Origin: Mesorhizobium liriopis
GTDB lineage: Bacteria; Pseudomonadota; Alphaproteobacteria; Rhizobiales; Rhizobiaceae
Direction: 5' to 3'
DNA length: 64,000 bases
Assembly: GCF_024053505.1 (NCBI RefSeq)
Contig: NZ_JAMXQS010000001.1
Location: 186,001 to 250,000, forward strand
Under the pieces are notes generated by a model, which saw only the letters and a program-made list of their open reading frames with translations, had not been told where the DNA came from and made no database searches. Every line of letters starts with the position of its first letter. The first letter of the stretch is position 1. A program made the position numbers and the translations under genes. Positions 1 to 9,233 of this stretch are shown piece by piece.

Positions 1-510
1 GAATACGGCAACCCCACGCTTCAGCTGATCGCGGAAGGGCGCACCTATTTCGGCTTCGGCGAGGATGACCCCTTCGTGCTCGCGGGTCGCCTCAAGATCG
101 GCTCGCTGCTTGGCCCCGATCTCGACGAGGCTGCGCCCGATCGGCTTTTCTTCGCAGGCGGCGGGGGTTCCGTGCGCGGCTACGCCTATCGCAATATCGG
201 CCTGCCCGTGCTCAATGCGGATGGCGAGGATACGGGCGATGTATCCGGCGGCAAGTCGCTGGTGGAAGGCTCGCTCGAAGCGCGCGTGAAAGTCACGCAG
301 GCCATCGGTCTCGTCGGCTTCGTCGACGCCGGAACGGTGGGCGCCGAAAGCTTCCCGAAATTCGATGAAGACATCAAGATCGGCACGGGCGTCGGCCTGC
401 GCTATCTGACGGGCTTGGGTCCCATCCGCCTCGACGTGGCCGTGCCCGTCGATCCCGGCAAGAACGATCCGAGCTTTGCCTTCTATGTCGGCATCGGCCA
501 GGCATTCTAA
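1..510 (+). CDS. tamA: TamA outer-membrane translocation/assembly protein, C-terminal part (5' end outside window)
   Basis: The frame is open from base 1 to a TAA at 508-510, leaving about 169 residues. They form the end of a BamA/TamA-type 16-stranded barrel: alternating strands, the motif FFAGGGGSVRGY (the RGY-type element of Omp85 loop 6) and a final strand ending in aromatic Phe (GIGQAF), the usual beta-signal. TamA sits in the outer membrane and works with TamB to insert autotransporters and other barrel proteins or to move lipids. The tamB gene begins 13 bases downstream on the same strand, which supports TamA over BamA. The start, signal peptide and POTRA domains lie outside the window. 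Confidence 0.88.
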   Translation, partial: EYGNPTLQLIAEGRTYFGFGEDDPFVLAGRLKIGSLLGPDLDEAAPDRLFFAGGGGSVRGYAYRNIGLPVLNADGEDTGDVSGGKSLVEGSLEARVKVTQAIGLVGFVDAGTVGAESFPKFDEDIKIGTGVGLRYLTGLGPIRLDVAVPVDPGKNDPSFAFYVGIGQAF

Positions 511-523
511 GGGAGAGAAGACC

Positions 524-3500
524 ATGCGCCTTCTTCTCGCACTCTTCGTGTTCCTCAACCTCGCCGGCTTCGCCGCCGCGCAGGAAACCGAGGCCGAAGA
601 CCGCTCCTATTTCGTCGGCCTGCTCGAGAACCAGCTGTCCACGCCCGATCGCCAGATCCGCATTTCCGGCATCCAGGGCGCGCTCTCGTCCAATGCCACC
701 ATTGGTTCGATCACGGTGGCCGACCGCGAGGGCATCTGGCTGCGCATCACCAATGCACGCATCGTCTGGACGCGTTCGGCGCTTCTGCTCGGACGCCTGT
801 CCATCGACACGCTCGCCGCCGACTCCATCGAAGTGACCCGCAGGCCGGTGCCCGCCGAAGGCCTGCCGCCGCCCGAATCCAGCGGCTTCGCGCTGCCCGA
901 ACTGCCCGTCTCGATCACGCTCGGCCAGCTCCAGGTTCCGCGCGTGGCCTTCGGGCCCACCGTGTTCGGCCTCGAATCCGTGCTCAGCATCAATGGCCGT
1001 TTGAGCCTCGCCGATGGCGCGCTCGACACCGCGCTCGACATCACCCGCACCGATGGCCCCGGCGGCCAGCTGCGTCTCGTCGCGACCTATGCCAATGCCA
1101 ACCAGCAGCTGGGTCTCGACCTCACCGTCAACGAGCCCGCCAACGGCGTGATCGCCACCGCGCTCAACCTCGAAAACCGCCCGCCCGTCGCGCTCGCTCT
1201 TAAAGGCGCTGGCCCGCTTTCCGCACTCGACCTGAACCTGACGCTCGACACGAACAACAGCCGCGCCATCGCCGGCACCGCGCAGATCCGCGGCGTGGCG
1301 GAAGGCTACGGCTTCAACGTCACGGTGGATGGCGATGTCGCCCGCTTGGTGCCCCCCGTTTATCGCGAGTTCTTCGGCACCGAAACCAAGCTGACCGCCC
1401 AGGGCGTCAAGCGCAATGATGGGGGCTTCGAGCTGCAAAGCCTGGCGCTCGACGGCGAGGCGCTCGACGTCAACGCGCGCGTAGTCACCGCACCCGACGG
1501 CTTCGTGCGCTCGCTCGGGCTTTTCGCCCAGCTCGGCACGACCGACAACCGCCACGTCGTCCTCCCCGTGCCCGGCGGCCAGACCACGGTCGATCGCGCA
1601 ACGGTCAAGCTGTCCTTCGGCGAAACGGAGGCCAACAACTGGACGGGTTCGGTCGATATCTCGCAACTTGCCACCAGCACATTCTCGTCGGGCCGCACCC
1701 AGATCACGCTGGGCGGTCTCGCCGAAAACCTGAACGATCCCGCTGCCCGCCACGTGTCCTTCTCTGCCAAGGGTGCCGTGGCCGAGATCGAGGCCACCCG
1801 CGCCGATATCGCCAAAGCGCTGGGCAAAGAGCTCAATCTCGACATCGAGGGCGACTGGCGCGCGAACCAGCCCATCACCCTGTCGCGCGCGCTTTTGTCC
1901 GGCAACGGCCTGTCGCTGTCGCTCGCCGGTTCCATCGCCGAATTCATCTATAACGGCACGATCGCCATCGACGCCGCTTCGATCACGCCCTTCTCGGCCC
2001 TTGCCGGCCGCGATCTCGCGGGCCGTCTCAAGCTTGACGCCAAGGGCACCGTCGCAGCCCTCACAGGCGGCTTCGACCTTGCGCTCGACGGCAATGCGTC
2101 GGGCCTCCAGCTCGGCACGGAAGCGCTCGACCGTCTGCTCGAGGGCGAAACCGTCATTTCGGGCAGCGTGGCCCGCAACGAGCAGGGCCTGACTGCCCGC
2201 CAGCTCCGTCTCGCCAACCCGCAGGCGACGGTCAATGCCGATGGGACCTTCGCCACCGGTGCCGCCGACTTCGATTTCGATCTGGCCCTTGGCGATCTCG
2301 CGCTTCTCACCCCGCAGGCCAGCGGACGCCTGACGGCCAAGGGCAGGGCGGCCGGCACGGATGGCGTGATCGGCATCACCGCCACGGCCGAAGTCCCCCA
2401 GGGCACGCTTTCGGGCAAGCCGCTCACTGACGCGCGCCTCGCATTCGACGGCACGCTCAAGGGCTCCGACGTCGATGGCCGCATCACCGGCAGTGCCGCG
2501 CTTGATCGCGTGCCCGTCTCGCTTGCCACCACTGTCGCCGTTCGCGAGAACACGAAGACCCTTTCCGACCTGCGCTTCAGTGCCGGCGGCACGGACGTCA
2601 CCGGCAATCTCGCCCAGCGCGCCGATGGCCTGTTCGAAGGCGCGCTCGCGCTTCGCTCGCCCGACATTGCGACTGCCGCGGCTCTCGCTCTCGTCCAAGC
2701 CTCGGGTGCCGCCATCGCCGACATCACGCTCGCCCCTTCCGAGCCCACGCAGGGGGCCGAGCCCGCTCAAGGCGCCACGCTCAAGGCCTCGTTGTCCAAG
2801 CTGGTTTTCGGCACGACGCGCGTCGGCCGCGCCGAGCTCGATGCAACGGTTGCCGATCTCTTCGGCGTGCCTGTCGTCAACGGCACGGCGACCGCCGCCG
2901 ACGTGGTGGCAGGCGGCATTACGATCCGCATGCTCGACGCTCGCGCTAGTGCCACGGGCACGCGCACGAATTTCAACGCCAATGCCACGCTCGCCGACAA
3001 TGCCAGGATCGGCACGGAGGGCGCGCTCGAGCCCGAAGGCACCGGCTACCGCCTCTCGCTCGCCCGCCTCGACCTGTCTCAAGGCGAGCTTGCCGCGCGG
3101 CTGGTCGAGCCCGCTTCCGTGCTGGTGGAAGGCTCGAACATCCGCCTCGACAGTTTCGCGCTCGATGTCGGCGGCGGCGAAGTTCGCGCGCAAGGTGCCA
3201 TCGCCGAACAGCTGAATTTGCAGGCTACCATTCGCGAACTCCCGCTCGCCATTGCCAACGCCATCCGCCCCGATCTCGGCCTGTCCGGCACCGTCAACGG
3301 CAATGCGACCGTGTCCGGCACCCGCACGGCGCCGGAAGTCACTTTCGACATCGAGGCCCCGCGGATCGGCGCGGCCGCCTTGCGCAGCGCGGGTCTCTCG
3401 ACGCTCGGCATCCGCGCGAATGGCCGCACCGCCAACAACCGGCTCGACATCGACGCCGATGTCCAGAGCCCCGAAGGCCTGCGCGCCTCGGCCAAGGGTG

Positions 3501-5131
3501 CGGTGCCGCTGGGCGAGGGCCAGCTCGCGCTCGATGTCGCCTTGCAAGCCTTCCCGCTCGCCGTGCTCAACGCAGTCGTGCCCAACCAGAACCTGTCCGG
3601 CACCATTGCCGGCACTGCCCGCGCCACCGGCACGCTTGCCGCGCCCGAGGCGACGTTCGACCTGCGCGGCACGGGCATCAGCGCGGCCGCTCTTGCCAGC
3701 GCCGGTGCGGCTCCGCTCACTGTTCAGGCGGCAGGCCGCTTTGCCGACAACACCATCGATCTGAACGCCGTGAACGTGTCCGGTCCCGCCGGTCTCACGG
3801 TCAACGCGCGCGGCCGCGTGCCGCTGCAGGGCAACGGGCTCGATGTCAGCGTGAACGGCGAGGCACCCCTGTCTCTCGCCAACCGCTTCCTCGCCGAGCG
3901 CGGCGCCAGCGCCACGGGCACGCTGTCCGTCAGCGCGACCGTCAATGGCAGCATCACGGCTCCCCAGGCGCGCGGCATGTTTTCCACCACCGGCGCCGCG
4001 ATACGCGATCCGCAATCGAATGTCGCGCTCACCGGCATCGCCATCATGGGCACGCTCGACGGCGACCGCGTGACCATCCGCTCGGCCACGGCCAATCTCG
4101 GCGGCGGCACGCTGTCCGTGAACGGCTCGATCGGCATCGACCCTGCCGCCGGCTTCCCCGCCGATATACGGGCCAACCTCGCCAATGTCCGCTACGCCGA
4201 TGGCAACCTGTTTGTCGCCACCGTGTCCGGCCAGCTGGCACTCGCCGGCCCGCTCACCCGCGACCCGCTTCTGTCGGGCAATGTCGCCATCGACCGCGCC
4301 GAGATCACCGTGCCGAACTCGTTCGGCGGCGGAGCGGCGGCCATCGATGTCCAGCATCGCAACCCGCCGCGCGGTGTGCAGCTCACGCTCAAGCGCGCCA
4401 AGGCCGATGACGGCACGCCGGTTCCCACCGCGCGTCCCTCGACGATCCGTCTCGACGTGAACGTGTCCGCGCCCGCCCGCATCTTCGTGCGCGGTCGCGG
4501 TCTCGATGCCGAACTGGGCGGCCAGGTGAAGCTCACCGGCCCGCTGACCGATATCCAGCCCGTCGGCGGCTTCCGCCTGATCCGTGGCCGTCTCGGCATC
4601 CTCGGCCAGCGCATCGAGTTCGACGAAGGCGAAGTCACGCTGGTGGGCGATCTCAACCCCTACCTGAACTTCGTCGCAAGCTCGCAAGGGGAGGGCATCA
4701 CCGTCTATATCACCGTCTCGGGCCGCGCGTCCGACATCGACGTGTCCTTCTCCTCCGATCCCGCTTTGCCGCAGGACGAGGTGCTGGCCCGCCTGATCTT
4801 CAAGCGCTCCATCGACGAATTGTCGCCTTTCCAGATCGCGCAACTCGCATCTGCGGCGGCCGAACTTGCCGGCGGCGGCAACAATTCGCTGATCAACAGC
4901 TTGCGCAAGTCCACCGGTCTCGACGATCTCGACATCGTGACGGACGATCAAGGCAACGCCGCCGTCCGCGCCGGCCGTTACGTCCGCGACAATGTCTATC
5001 TCGGCGTCGAAGCGGGCGGCTCGGGCGGCGCGCGCGCCACGATCAACCTCGACGTCACCGACAATCTCAAGGTCAAGGGCGGCGTCGGCACGGATTCGAG
5101 CCTGGGCGTGTTCTACGAGAAGGACTACTGA
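524..5131 (+). CDS. tamB: TamB inner-membrane translocation/assembly module protein
   Basis: This 1535-residue protein is the periplasm-spanning partner of TamA. The ATG at 524 is chosen because GGGAGAGAAG lies just upstream and the product then starts with a hydrophobic anchor (MRLLLALFVFLNLAGF). The centre consists of long beta-rich, low-complexity AsmA/TamB-like repeats rich in Gly, Ala, Asn and Thr. The last 300 or so residues match the TamB C-terminal domain: IRLDVNVSAPARIFVRGRGL, then LGGQVKLTGPL, and an end in VFYEKDY with a terminal aromatic. Length is typical for alphaproteobacterial TamB. It is probably co-transcribed with tamA. Role: a beta-taco groove guiding substrates or phospholipids between membranes (family knowledge). 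Confidence 0.93.
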   Translation: MRLLLALFVFLNLAGFAAAQETEAEDRSYFVGLLENQLSTPDRQIRISGIQGALSSNATIGSITVADREGIWLRITNARIVWTRSALLLGRLSIDTLAADSIEVTRRPVPAEGLPPPESSGFALPELPVSITLGQLQVPRVAFGPTVFGLESVLSINGRLSLADGALDTALDITRTDGPGGQLRLVATYANANQQLGLDLTVNEPANGVIATALNLENRPPVALALKGAGPLSALDLNLTLDTNNSRAIAGTAQIRGVAEGYGFNVTVDGDVARLVPPVYREFFGTETKLTAQGVKRNDGGFELQSLALDGEALDVNARVVTAPDGFVRSLGLFAQLGTTDNRHVVLPVPGGQTTVDRATVKLSFGETEANNWTGSVDISQLATSTFSSGRTQITLGGLAENLNDPAARHVSFSAKGAVAEIEATRADIAKALGKELNLDIEGDWRANQPITLSRALLSGNGLSLSLAGSIAEFIYNGTIAIDAASITPFSALAGRDLAGRLKLDAKGTVAALTGGFDLALDGNASGLQLGTEALDRLLEGETVISGSVARNEQGLTARQLRLANPQATVNADGTFATGAADFDFDLALGDLALLTPQASGRLTAKGRAAGTDGVIGITATAEVPQGTLSGKPLTDARLAFDGTLKGSDVDGRITGSAALDRVPVSLATTVAVRENTKTLSDLRFSAGGTDVTGNLAQRADGLFEGALALRSPDIATAAALALVQASGAAIADITLAPSEPTQGAEPAQGATLKASLSKLVFGTTRVGRAELDATVADLFGVPVVNGTATAADVVAGGITIRMLDARASATGTRTNFNANATLADNARIGTEGALEPEGTGYRLSLARLDLSQGELAARLVEPASVLVEGSNIRLDSFALDVGGGEVRAQGAIAEQLNLQATIRELPLAIANAIRPDLGLSGTVNGNATVSGTRTAPEVTFDIEAPRIGAAALRSAGLSTLGIRANGRTANNRLDIDADVQSPEGLRASAKGAVPLGEGQLALDVALQAFPLAVLNAVVPNQNLSGTIAGTARATGTLAAPEATFDLRGTGISAAALASAGAAPLTVQAAGRFADNTIDLNAVNVSGPAGLTVNARGRVPLQGNGLDVSVNGEAPLSLANRFLAERGASATGTLSVSATVNGSITAPQARGMFSTTGAAIRDPQSNVALTGIAIMGTLDGDRVTIRSATANLGGGTLSVNGSIGIDPAAGFPADIRANLANVRYADGNLFVATVSGQLALAGPLTRDPLLSGNVAIDRAEITVPNSFGGGAAAIDVQHRNPPRGVQLTLKRAKADDGTPVPTARPSTIRLDVNVSAPARIFVRGRGLDAELGGQVKLTGPLTDIQPVGGFRLIRGRLGILGQRIEFDEGEVTLVGDLNPYLNFVASSQGEGITVYITVSGRASDIDVSFSSDPALPQDEVLARLIFKRSIDELSPFQIAQLASAAAELAGGGNNSLINSLRKSTGLDDLDIVTDDQGNAAVRAGRYVRDNVYLGVEAGGSGGARATINLDVTDNLKVKGGVGTDSSLGVFYEKDY

Positions 5132-5169
5132 TCCTGTTATCGCGCGTCGCACGTCCTATCTGAAGAGGC

Positions 5170-5511
5170 ATGAAAGCACTCACTTTGCCTCTTCTCGCGG
5201 CGAGCCTCCTGCTCCCTGCTCTGCCAGCACGCGCCGAGCGCGCCTGCATCGACGGCAACAGCGCCGTATCGCCCTGCGTGCGCACCTATGGCAGCGAAAA
5301 GTTCATCCCGCGCTCGGGCCGCAAGATCATCGAGCCCAACCGCACGCGTCCCCAGCCCGAGGTCAGGGGCCCCGACAAGCTGAAGACCTTCCGCAACCCA
5401 AACTATCTCCGCCAGCGCCGCGAGCGCATCGGCCCGAACATTTTCTACAGCGGGCCGGACCGGAACGGCAATCTGAGCATCGGCACCTGCGTGCGCGGGT
5501 TCTGCAACTAG
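5170..5511 (+). CDS. Small secreted protein of unknown function
   Basis: 113 residues with a clear Sec signal peptide (MKALTLPLLAASLLLPALPARA) and a basic, Pro/Arg-rich mature part. The mature part has Cys at about 26, 35, 108 and 113, so it could hold two disulfides. The start at 5170 has a purine-rich GAAGAGG immediately upstream, unusually close for a ribosome binding site. It lies 38 bases after tamB and may be read through from it. The last codons overlap the end of the convergent membrane-protein gene by four bases. I do not recognise a family; a periplasmic location is inferred from the signal peptide. Confidence 0.65.
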   Translation: MKALTLPLLAASLLLPALPARAERACIDGNSAVSPCVRTYGSEKFIPRSGRKIIEPNRTRPQPEVRGPDKLKTFRNPNYLRQRRERIGPNIFYSGPDRNGNLSIGTCVRGFCN

Positions 5512-5897
5512 CCGAACAGGCCGAACGCCAGCGCCACGATCCACAAGCCGAACAGGGCGCTGATCGCGCCCCAGACCCGCACGCTCTCCTGTCGCCAAAC
5601 CAGGTGCATGGCATCGACCGCAAGGCGGGGTGCGACCAGAAACGCCATTCCCTCCAGCACCGCCGCGCAGCCCACCGTCGAGACCGCGATCTCGAGCGTC
5701 GTATCCCAAGCCCAATGCGCGGCCAGAATGCCCGCTCCGATGAAGTAAACGGCAACGCCTGTCATATAGGCCGACGCCGCACGCTCCCGTAAGCCGTCCA
5801 GCATCGCCATGAAACGCACCGGGTCGAGCATCACCCCGATCCCCGCCGCCAGCGCATAGCCCCCGATTCCGAGCGCGAGTTTTTCCGTCAGCATCAT
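5508..5897 (-). CDS. Small four-helix membrane protein of unknown function
   Basis: 129 residues with about four hydrophobic segments (roughly residues 6-24, 43-63, 68-90 and 108-128) and almost no soluble part. The motif PVRFMAMLDGLRE sits between helices 1 and 2. Two consecutive ATG codons (5897 and 5894) follow CTGGAGAA, so either could start. It resembles small inner-membrane proteins of the DUF2065 kind in the FLVAPRLAVDAMHL stretch, but that is only a resemblance. Its stop overlaps the stop of the convergent secreted-protein gene. Confidence 0.6.
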   Translation of the reverse strand: MMLTEKLALGIGGYALAAGIGVMLDPVRFMAMLDGLRERAASAYMTGVAVYFIGAGILAAHWAWDTTLEIAVSTVGCAAVLEGMAFLVAPRLAVDAMHLVWRQESVRVWGAISALFGLWIVALAFGLFG

Positions 5898-6038
5898 CCG
5901 TTCTCCAGGCGCTCCTCAACGCCCGAGCCCGCGAACGGAACACGCGGTGCGCCGCTTTTCTTTCGGCCTGACTTTCTCGTGATGGATCACCGCCCGGAAT
6001 CTGCCGTTCGCCCTCAGATCCGAAACGGAGACGATGCC

Positions 6039-7067
6039 ATGAAGCTCGACAATCCCGACGACCGGCCCGACAATTCCCGCCGCTTGCTGATCGGCGGCAT
6101 CCCAGCCGGCATCGCGGCCCTTGCCACGCCGACGCTCGCCCAGGCACAGACGGCGCAACCGGCAGGCAGCGGTCCTGCCGAGCCCATCCGGAAACAGAAC
6201 CCCGTCACCCAATACCCGAAGCCGCCATTCCCGAAGCAAACGCAGGAATGGCCGGGCTTGGCATCCAAGATGGACCCACGCCCCGACCATGGCGAGGAGA
6301 CCTACAAGGGCTCCGGTCGCCTGATGGGGCGCAAGGCGCTCGTCACCGGCGGCGATTCCGGCATGGGCCGCGCCGCCGTCATCGCTTATGCGCGCGAGGG
6401 CGCGGATGTCGCCTTCAACTATCTGCCGGCGGAAGAAGAGGATGCGCGCGAGGTGGTGGCGCTGGTGCAAGCCGCCGGCCGCAGGGCCTTTCCGCTTCCG
6501 GGCGACCTCCGCGACGAAGCCTTCTGCCAGAAGCTCGTGGCGGACGCGGTGCAGAGCCTCGGCGGCCTTGACATCCTCGTCAACAATGCCGCGCGCCAGA
6601 AGCCGCACAAGGGCCTGGAAGAGATCACCACCGAACTCTTCGACTGGACGCTGAAGACCAACCTTTACGCAATGTTCTGGATCACCAAGGCGGCCCTCCC
6701 GCACCTAGAGCCGGGCTCGGCCATCATCACCACGGCCTCCGTGCAGGGCTATGACCCGTCGGCCGAACTGGTCGATTACGCCATGACCAAGGCCGCCCAG
6801 GTCAACTGGACCAAGAGCCTCGCCAAGCAGTTGGCGCCCAAGGGCATCCGCGTCAACGCGGTGGCGCCCGGCCCGATCTGGACGCCGCTTCAGCCCTCGG
6901 GCGGCCAGTTCCCCGAAAAGCTGCCCGAATTCGGTTCGGACTCGCCGATGGGCCGTCCCGGTCAGCCGGCCGAGCTCGCGGGCATCTACGTGCTCCTGGC
7001 CTCGCAGGAAGATTCCTACACCACCGGCCACGTCTATGGCGCGGTGGGCGGGCAGGGCGGTCCCTGA
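6039..7067 (+). CDS. SDR family oxidoreductase with Tat signal peptide (YghA/general-stress-39-like)
   Basis: 342 residues. The ATG at 6039 (AACGGAG upstream) gives an N-terminus with a twin-arginine signal, SRRLLIGGIPAGIAALATP, followed by a LAQAQ cleavage region. A Pro-rich linker (residues about 40-90) precedes a classical Rossmann short-chain dehydrogenase: cofactor loop TGGDSGMGRA, NNAA motif, catalytic Ser in TTASVQGYDPS and YAMTK for the Tyr/Lys pair. The linker-plus-SDR arrangement matches the YghA/YdaD group, usually cytoplasmic NAD(P)H reductases of aldehydes or alcohols. Export by Tat would mean folding with cofactor first. Substrate is unknown. A strong hairpin terminator follows at 7096. 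Confidence 0.85.
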   Translation: MKLDNPDDRPDNSRRLLIGGIPAGIAALATPTLAQAQTAQPAGSGPAEPIRKQNPVTQYPKPPFPKQTQEWPGLASKMDPRPDHGEETYKGSGRLMGRKALVTGGDSGMGRAAVIAYAREGADVAFNYLPAEEEDAREVVALVQAAGRRAFPLPGDLRDEAFCQKLVADAVQSLGGLDILVNNAARQKPHKGLEEITTELFDWTLKTNLYAMFWITKAALPHLEPGSAIITTASVQGYDPSAELVDYAMTKAAQVNWTKSLAKQLAPKGIRVNAVAPGPIWTPLQPSGGQFPEKLPEFGSDSPMGRPGQPAELAGIYVLLASQEDSYTTGHVYGAVGGQGGP

Positions 7068-7095
7068 TCGTTCGGCGAATGAAGGACACGGGAAG

Positions 7096-7118
7096 CGGGC
7101 GCCTCGGGCGCCCGTTTT
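7096..7118 (+). terminator. Rho-independent terminator after the SDR gene
   Basis: Eight-base-pair perfect stem CGGGCGCC/GGCGCCCG with a three-base loop, followed directly by TTTT. It begins 28 bases after the SDR stop codon and separates that gene from the DMT permease gene. Confidence 0.85.
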
Positions 7119-7220
7119 CGTTGAAGCAGCAACTCCTCTTCGCTGGCCTGTTGGCAAAGCACCCGCATGCTGGCATGGCGCCGGTCATGCTTCGCATCCG
7201 TTGAAGCGGGAGGAAAAGGC

Positions 7221-8144
7221 TTGCAGGATCAGACGACAACCGAAGACAAAACGCGCCTGCGCAAGGGCATTCTCCTGTCGCTGTTCGCCATCTTCGTTTT
7301 CGCGACACAGGACACGGCCACCAAGCTGCTGGTAGCCGACCATTCCCCGTTTCAGATCACCATGATGCGCTTCTGGGCCTTTGCCGCGATGGCGCTTGTG
7401 ATCGTGGTGCGAAGCGGCGGGGCGCGGGCGGCTTTCGCGTCCAAATATCCTGGGCTTCAGATCCTGCGGCCCATCCTGCTCGTTCTCGATATCTGGTGTT
7501 TCGCCTTTGCCACGGGCTTCCTGCCGCTGGCCGAGCTTCAGGCCATCACGCTCGTTTATCCGCTGGTGGTGACGCTTGCGGCGATCCCGATCCTGGGCGA
7601 GCGCGTCGGCATCTTTCGCTTTTCGGCGGTGTTCGTGGGCTTTTGCGGCGCACTTCTGATCGTGCGCCCTGGCGGGCTTCCCTTGGGCGTCGGCGTGGCT
7701 TGCGCGATGGCTTCGGCGGTCTCTTTCGCGATTTATATCGTCATCACCCGCAAGGTATCGGCAACGGACTCGTCCGCCACCAGCATGGCCTATGTCGGAG
7801 CTATCGGCTTTCTGATGACCACGGCCGTCGGCATTTTTTTCTGGCGCACGCCGGATACGACATCACTCATGCTTCTGCTCTACATCATGGCAACCAGCTG
7901 CGTGGCCCACGGCTTGCTCGTGGTGGCGCTCGGCATGGCGCCGGCCAGCCTGCTCCAGCCCTTCAACTACACTGCGCTGCCCTGGGGCATCCTGTTCGGA
8001 TACATCGTCTTCGGCCAGATGATCGACCCGATCGGCCTTATGGGCGCGGTCGTCATTGTCGGCGCGGGCATCACCGTCATGCTGCGCGAGCGCGTGAAGC
8101 GGGTGCCTGTCGCACCCGACCCCACGCTGCCCGGCAAGCAGTAG
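7221..8144 (+). CDS. DMT-superfamily (EamA) permease
   Basis: 307 residues with about ten hydrophobic helices arranged as two EamA repeats (roughly residues 15-140 and 155-285); the C-terminal tail is basic and cytoplasmic. Such proteins export or import small metabolites; the substrate cannot be read from sequence. The start chosen is TTG at 7221, because GGGAGGAAAAG sits at ideal spacing before it and the product then begins just ahead of the first helix. An upstream in-frame ATG at 7167 has no ribosome binding site and would add 18 residues. It has its own transcription unit, since a terminator precedes it. Confidence 0.88.
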   Translation: MQDQTTTEDKTRLRKGILLSLFAIFVFATQDTATKLLVADHSPFQITMMRFWAFAAMALVIVVRSGGARAAFASKYPGLQILRPILLVLDIWCFAFATGFLPLAELQAITLVYPLVVTLAAIPILGERVGIFRFSAVFVGFCGALLIVRPGGLPLGVGVACAMASAVSFAIYIVITRKVSATDSSATSMAYVGAIGFLMTTAVGIFFWRTPDTTSLMLLLYIMATSCVAHGLLVVALGMAPASLLQPFNYTALPWGILFGYIVFGQMIDPIGLMGAVVIVGAGITVMLRERVKRVPVAPDPTLPGKQ

Positions 8145-8150
8145 CGGCTT

Positions 8151-8480
8151 CTACTCCGCCGGGGTTGCGTCTGGGATCGAGCCAGTCGTCTCGATGCCCA
8201 TCTCGTCGCACTCGATGCGCTTGTCCTCGAGTGCCTGGCTGTTGGCGCCGATCGGCCGCCCCGCTTCGTCCCGAACCTTGGCGACCGTCTCGTTCAGCTC
8301 GAGACACTGCTGTTCGAGCTTGTCCGTCGAAGCGCTGTCGTAAAGCACCTGATGCAGCTGCAGCTGCCAGTACGCGAAAGGCAGCGCCAGCACTGCGGCG
8401 AGCAGAAGCGCGAGCCTGAGCGCCATCCGCTTCGATGCCTTCCGTTCGCGCCGCCGCGCCAGCGCATTCTTCAACGCCAT
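8151..8480 (-). CDS. Small membrane-anchored protein of unknown function
   Basis: About 109 residues. A very basic N-terminus (RRRERKASKR) precedes one transmembrane helix (LALLLAAVLALPFAYWQ). The acidic, probably helical, extracytoplasmic part carries two Cys (KLEQQCLEL and RIECDEM). The ATG at 8480 is preferred because it places the basic stretch directly before the helix; the frame stays open upstream, so a longer start up to 8603 cannot be excluded. It is convergent with the DMT permease gene, six bases apart. No family recognised. Confidence 0.5.
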   Translation of the reverse strand: MALKNALARRRERKASKRMALRLALLLAAVLALPFAYWQLQLHQVLYDSASTDKLEQQCLELNETVAKVRDEAGRPIGANSQALEDKRIECDEMGIETTGSIPDATPAE

Positions 8481-8634
8481 CGACCGCAAAGCCACCACTC
8501 GTCTCCGTCCGAAATCCAACTCGAAAATCCGAGTGGTAAGCCTATGGAAGCCGCCTTTCGCCAAGCTGGCGTGGTGGCATTCGGGAACCGGAAAGCGCGT
8601 CACGAATTATTGTGCGCACATTGGAGACTGTCTG

Positions 8635-8994
8635 ATGACCAGGTTTTTTTCCCGATCGCTTGCTGCGGTAGCCGTCTTGGCCGGCACCGAAATGCTTGTT
8701 CCCGCCGCCGCTCAGGCACAGAGCATCCAGCTCGACCTCAACAGCCCACGGCCCGGCGTCCGCCTCGTGGATCCGGATGCACCGCCCCCCGGCCGCCGCA
8801 TCCGCAGCGATGAAGACTACGGCAATCGCGGCTGCTCCGCCGATGACGCGCTCGACAAGGCCGACCGTATGGGCATCCGCCGCGCCCGCGTGGTGTCCGA
8901 GCGCCGCCGCTCGATCGACGTCGCGGGCCGCCGCGATGGCGAGCGCGTGGTCGTGACCTTCGCGCGCGACCGTCGCTGCTCGATCATCGACTAA
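8635..8994 (+). CDS. Small secreted protein, PepSY-like size, function unknown
   Basis: 119 residues with a signal peptide (MTRFFSRSLAAVAVLAG...AAAQAQ) and an Arg/Asp-rich mature domain containing CSADDALDKADRMGIRRAR, a helical segment, then two beta strands ending at a second Cys (DRRCSIID). The pair of Cys suggests a disulfide. The ATG at 8635 follows TTGGAGACTGTCTG. The pattern helix plus two strands is reminiscent of PepSY-like periplasmic domains, but I cannot assign it. The stop codon lies within a 15-bp tandem repeat described separately. Confidence 0.65.
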   Translation: MTRFFSRSLAAVAVLAGTEMLVPAAAQAQSIQLDLNSPRPGVRLVDPDAPPPGRRIRSDEDYGNRGCSADDALDKADRMGIRRARVVSERRRSIDVAGRRDGERVVVTFARDRRCSIID

Positions 8995-9045
8995 GCTGGC
9001 ATCGACTAAGCCGGCATCGACCACACGGGCATCGACTGAAGGCCG
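8986..9045 (+). repeat. 15-bp tandem repeat, about four degenerate units, spanning a stop codon
   Basis: Units are ATCGACTAAGCTGGC (8986), ATCGACTAAGCCGGC (9001), ATCGACCACACGGGC (9016) and ATCGACTGAAGGCCG (9031). The first covers the last codons and stop of the preceding gene, so each frame-preserving copy repeats the ending Ile-Asp-stop; units 2 and 4 carry further in-frame stops. It looks like slippage that duplicated a gene end. The remaining 190 bases before the SH3 gene hold nothing I can recognise beyond its ribosome binding site. Confidence 0.8.
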
Positions 9046-9233
9046 GTTCGAGCACCAGCTCCATGCGTTCATGCCCTGCGCCGGTTCACGCCGGACAGGG
9101 CATTTTCGTAAGCGGAGTTCAGCGCCCCGAACATGAATGAAACCTCTGGGCGCCGTTCATCCCCGGCTCATGCGCATTGCCTTAACCCGTGTTCCACGCG
9201 GTCGAAAAGAAACTCGAACGCAGGGAGAGTGAA

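Noticed and set aside
374-5152. A 1592-codon open frame on the minus strand opposite tamB
   Set aside because: The protein is Arg/Asp/Gly/Glu-rich without any fold signature, and arises because the GC-rich third positions of tamB leave the opposite strand free of stops. TamB itself matches a known family from end to end.
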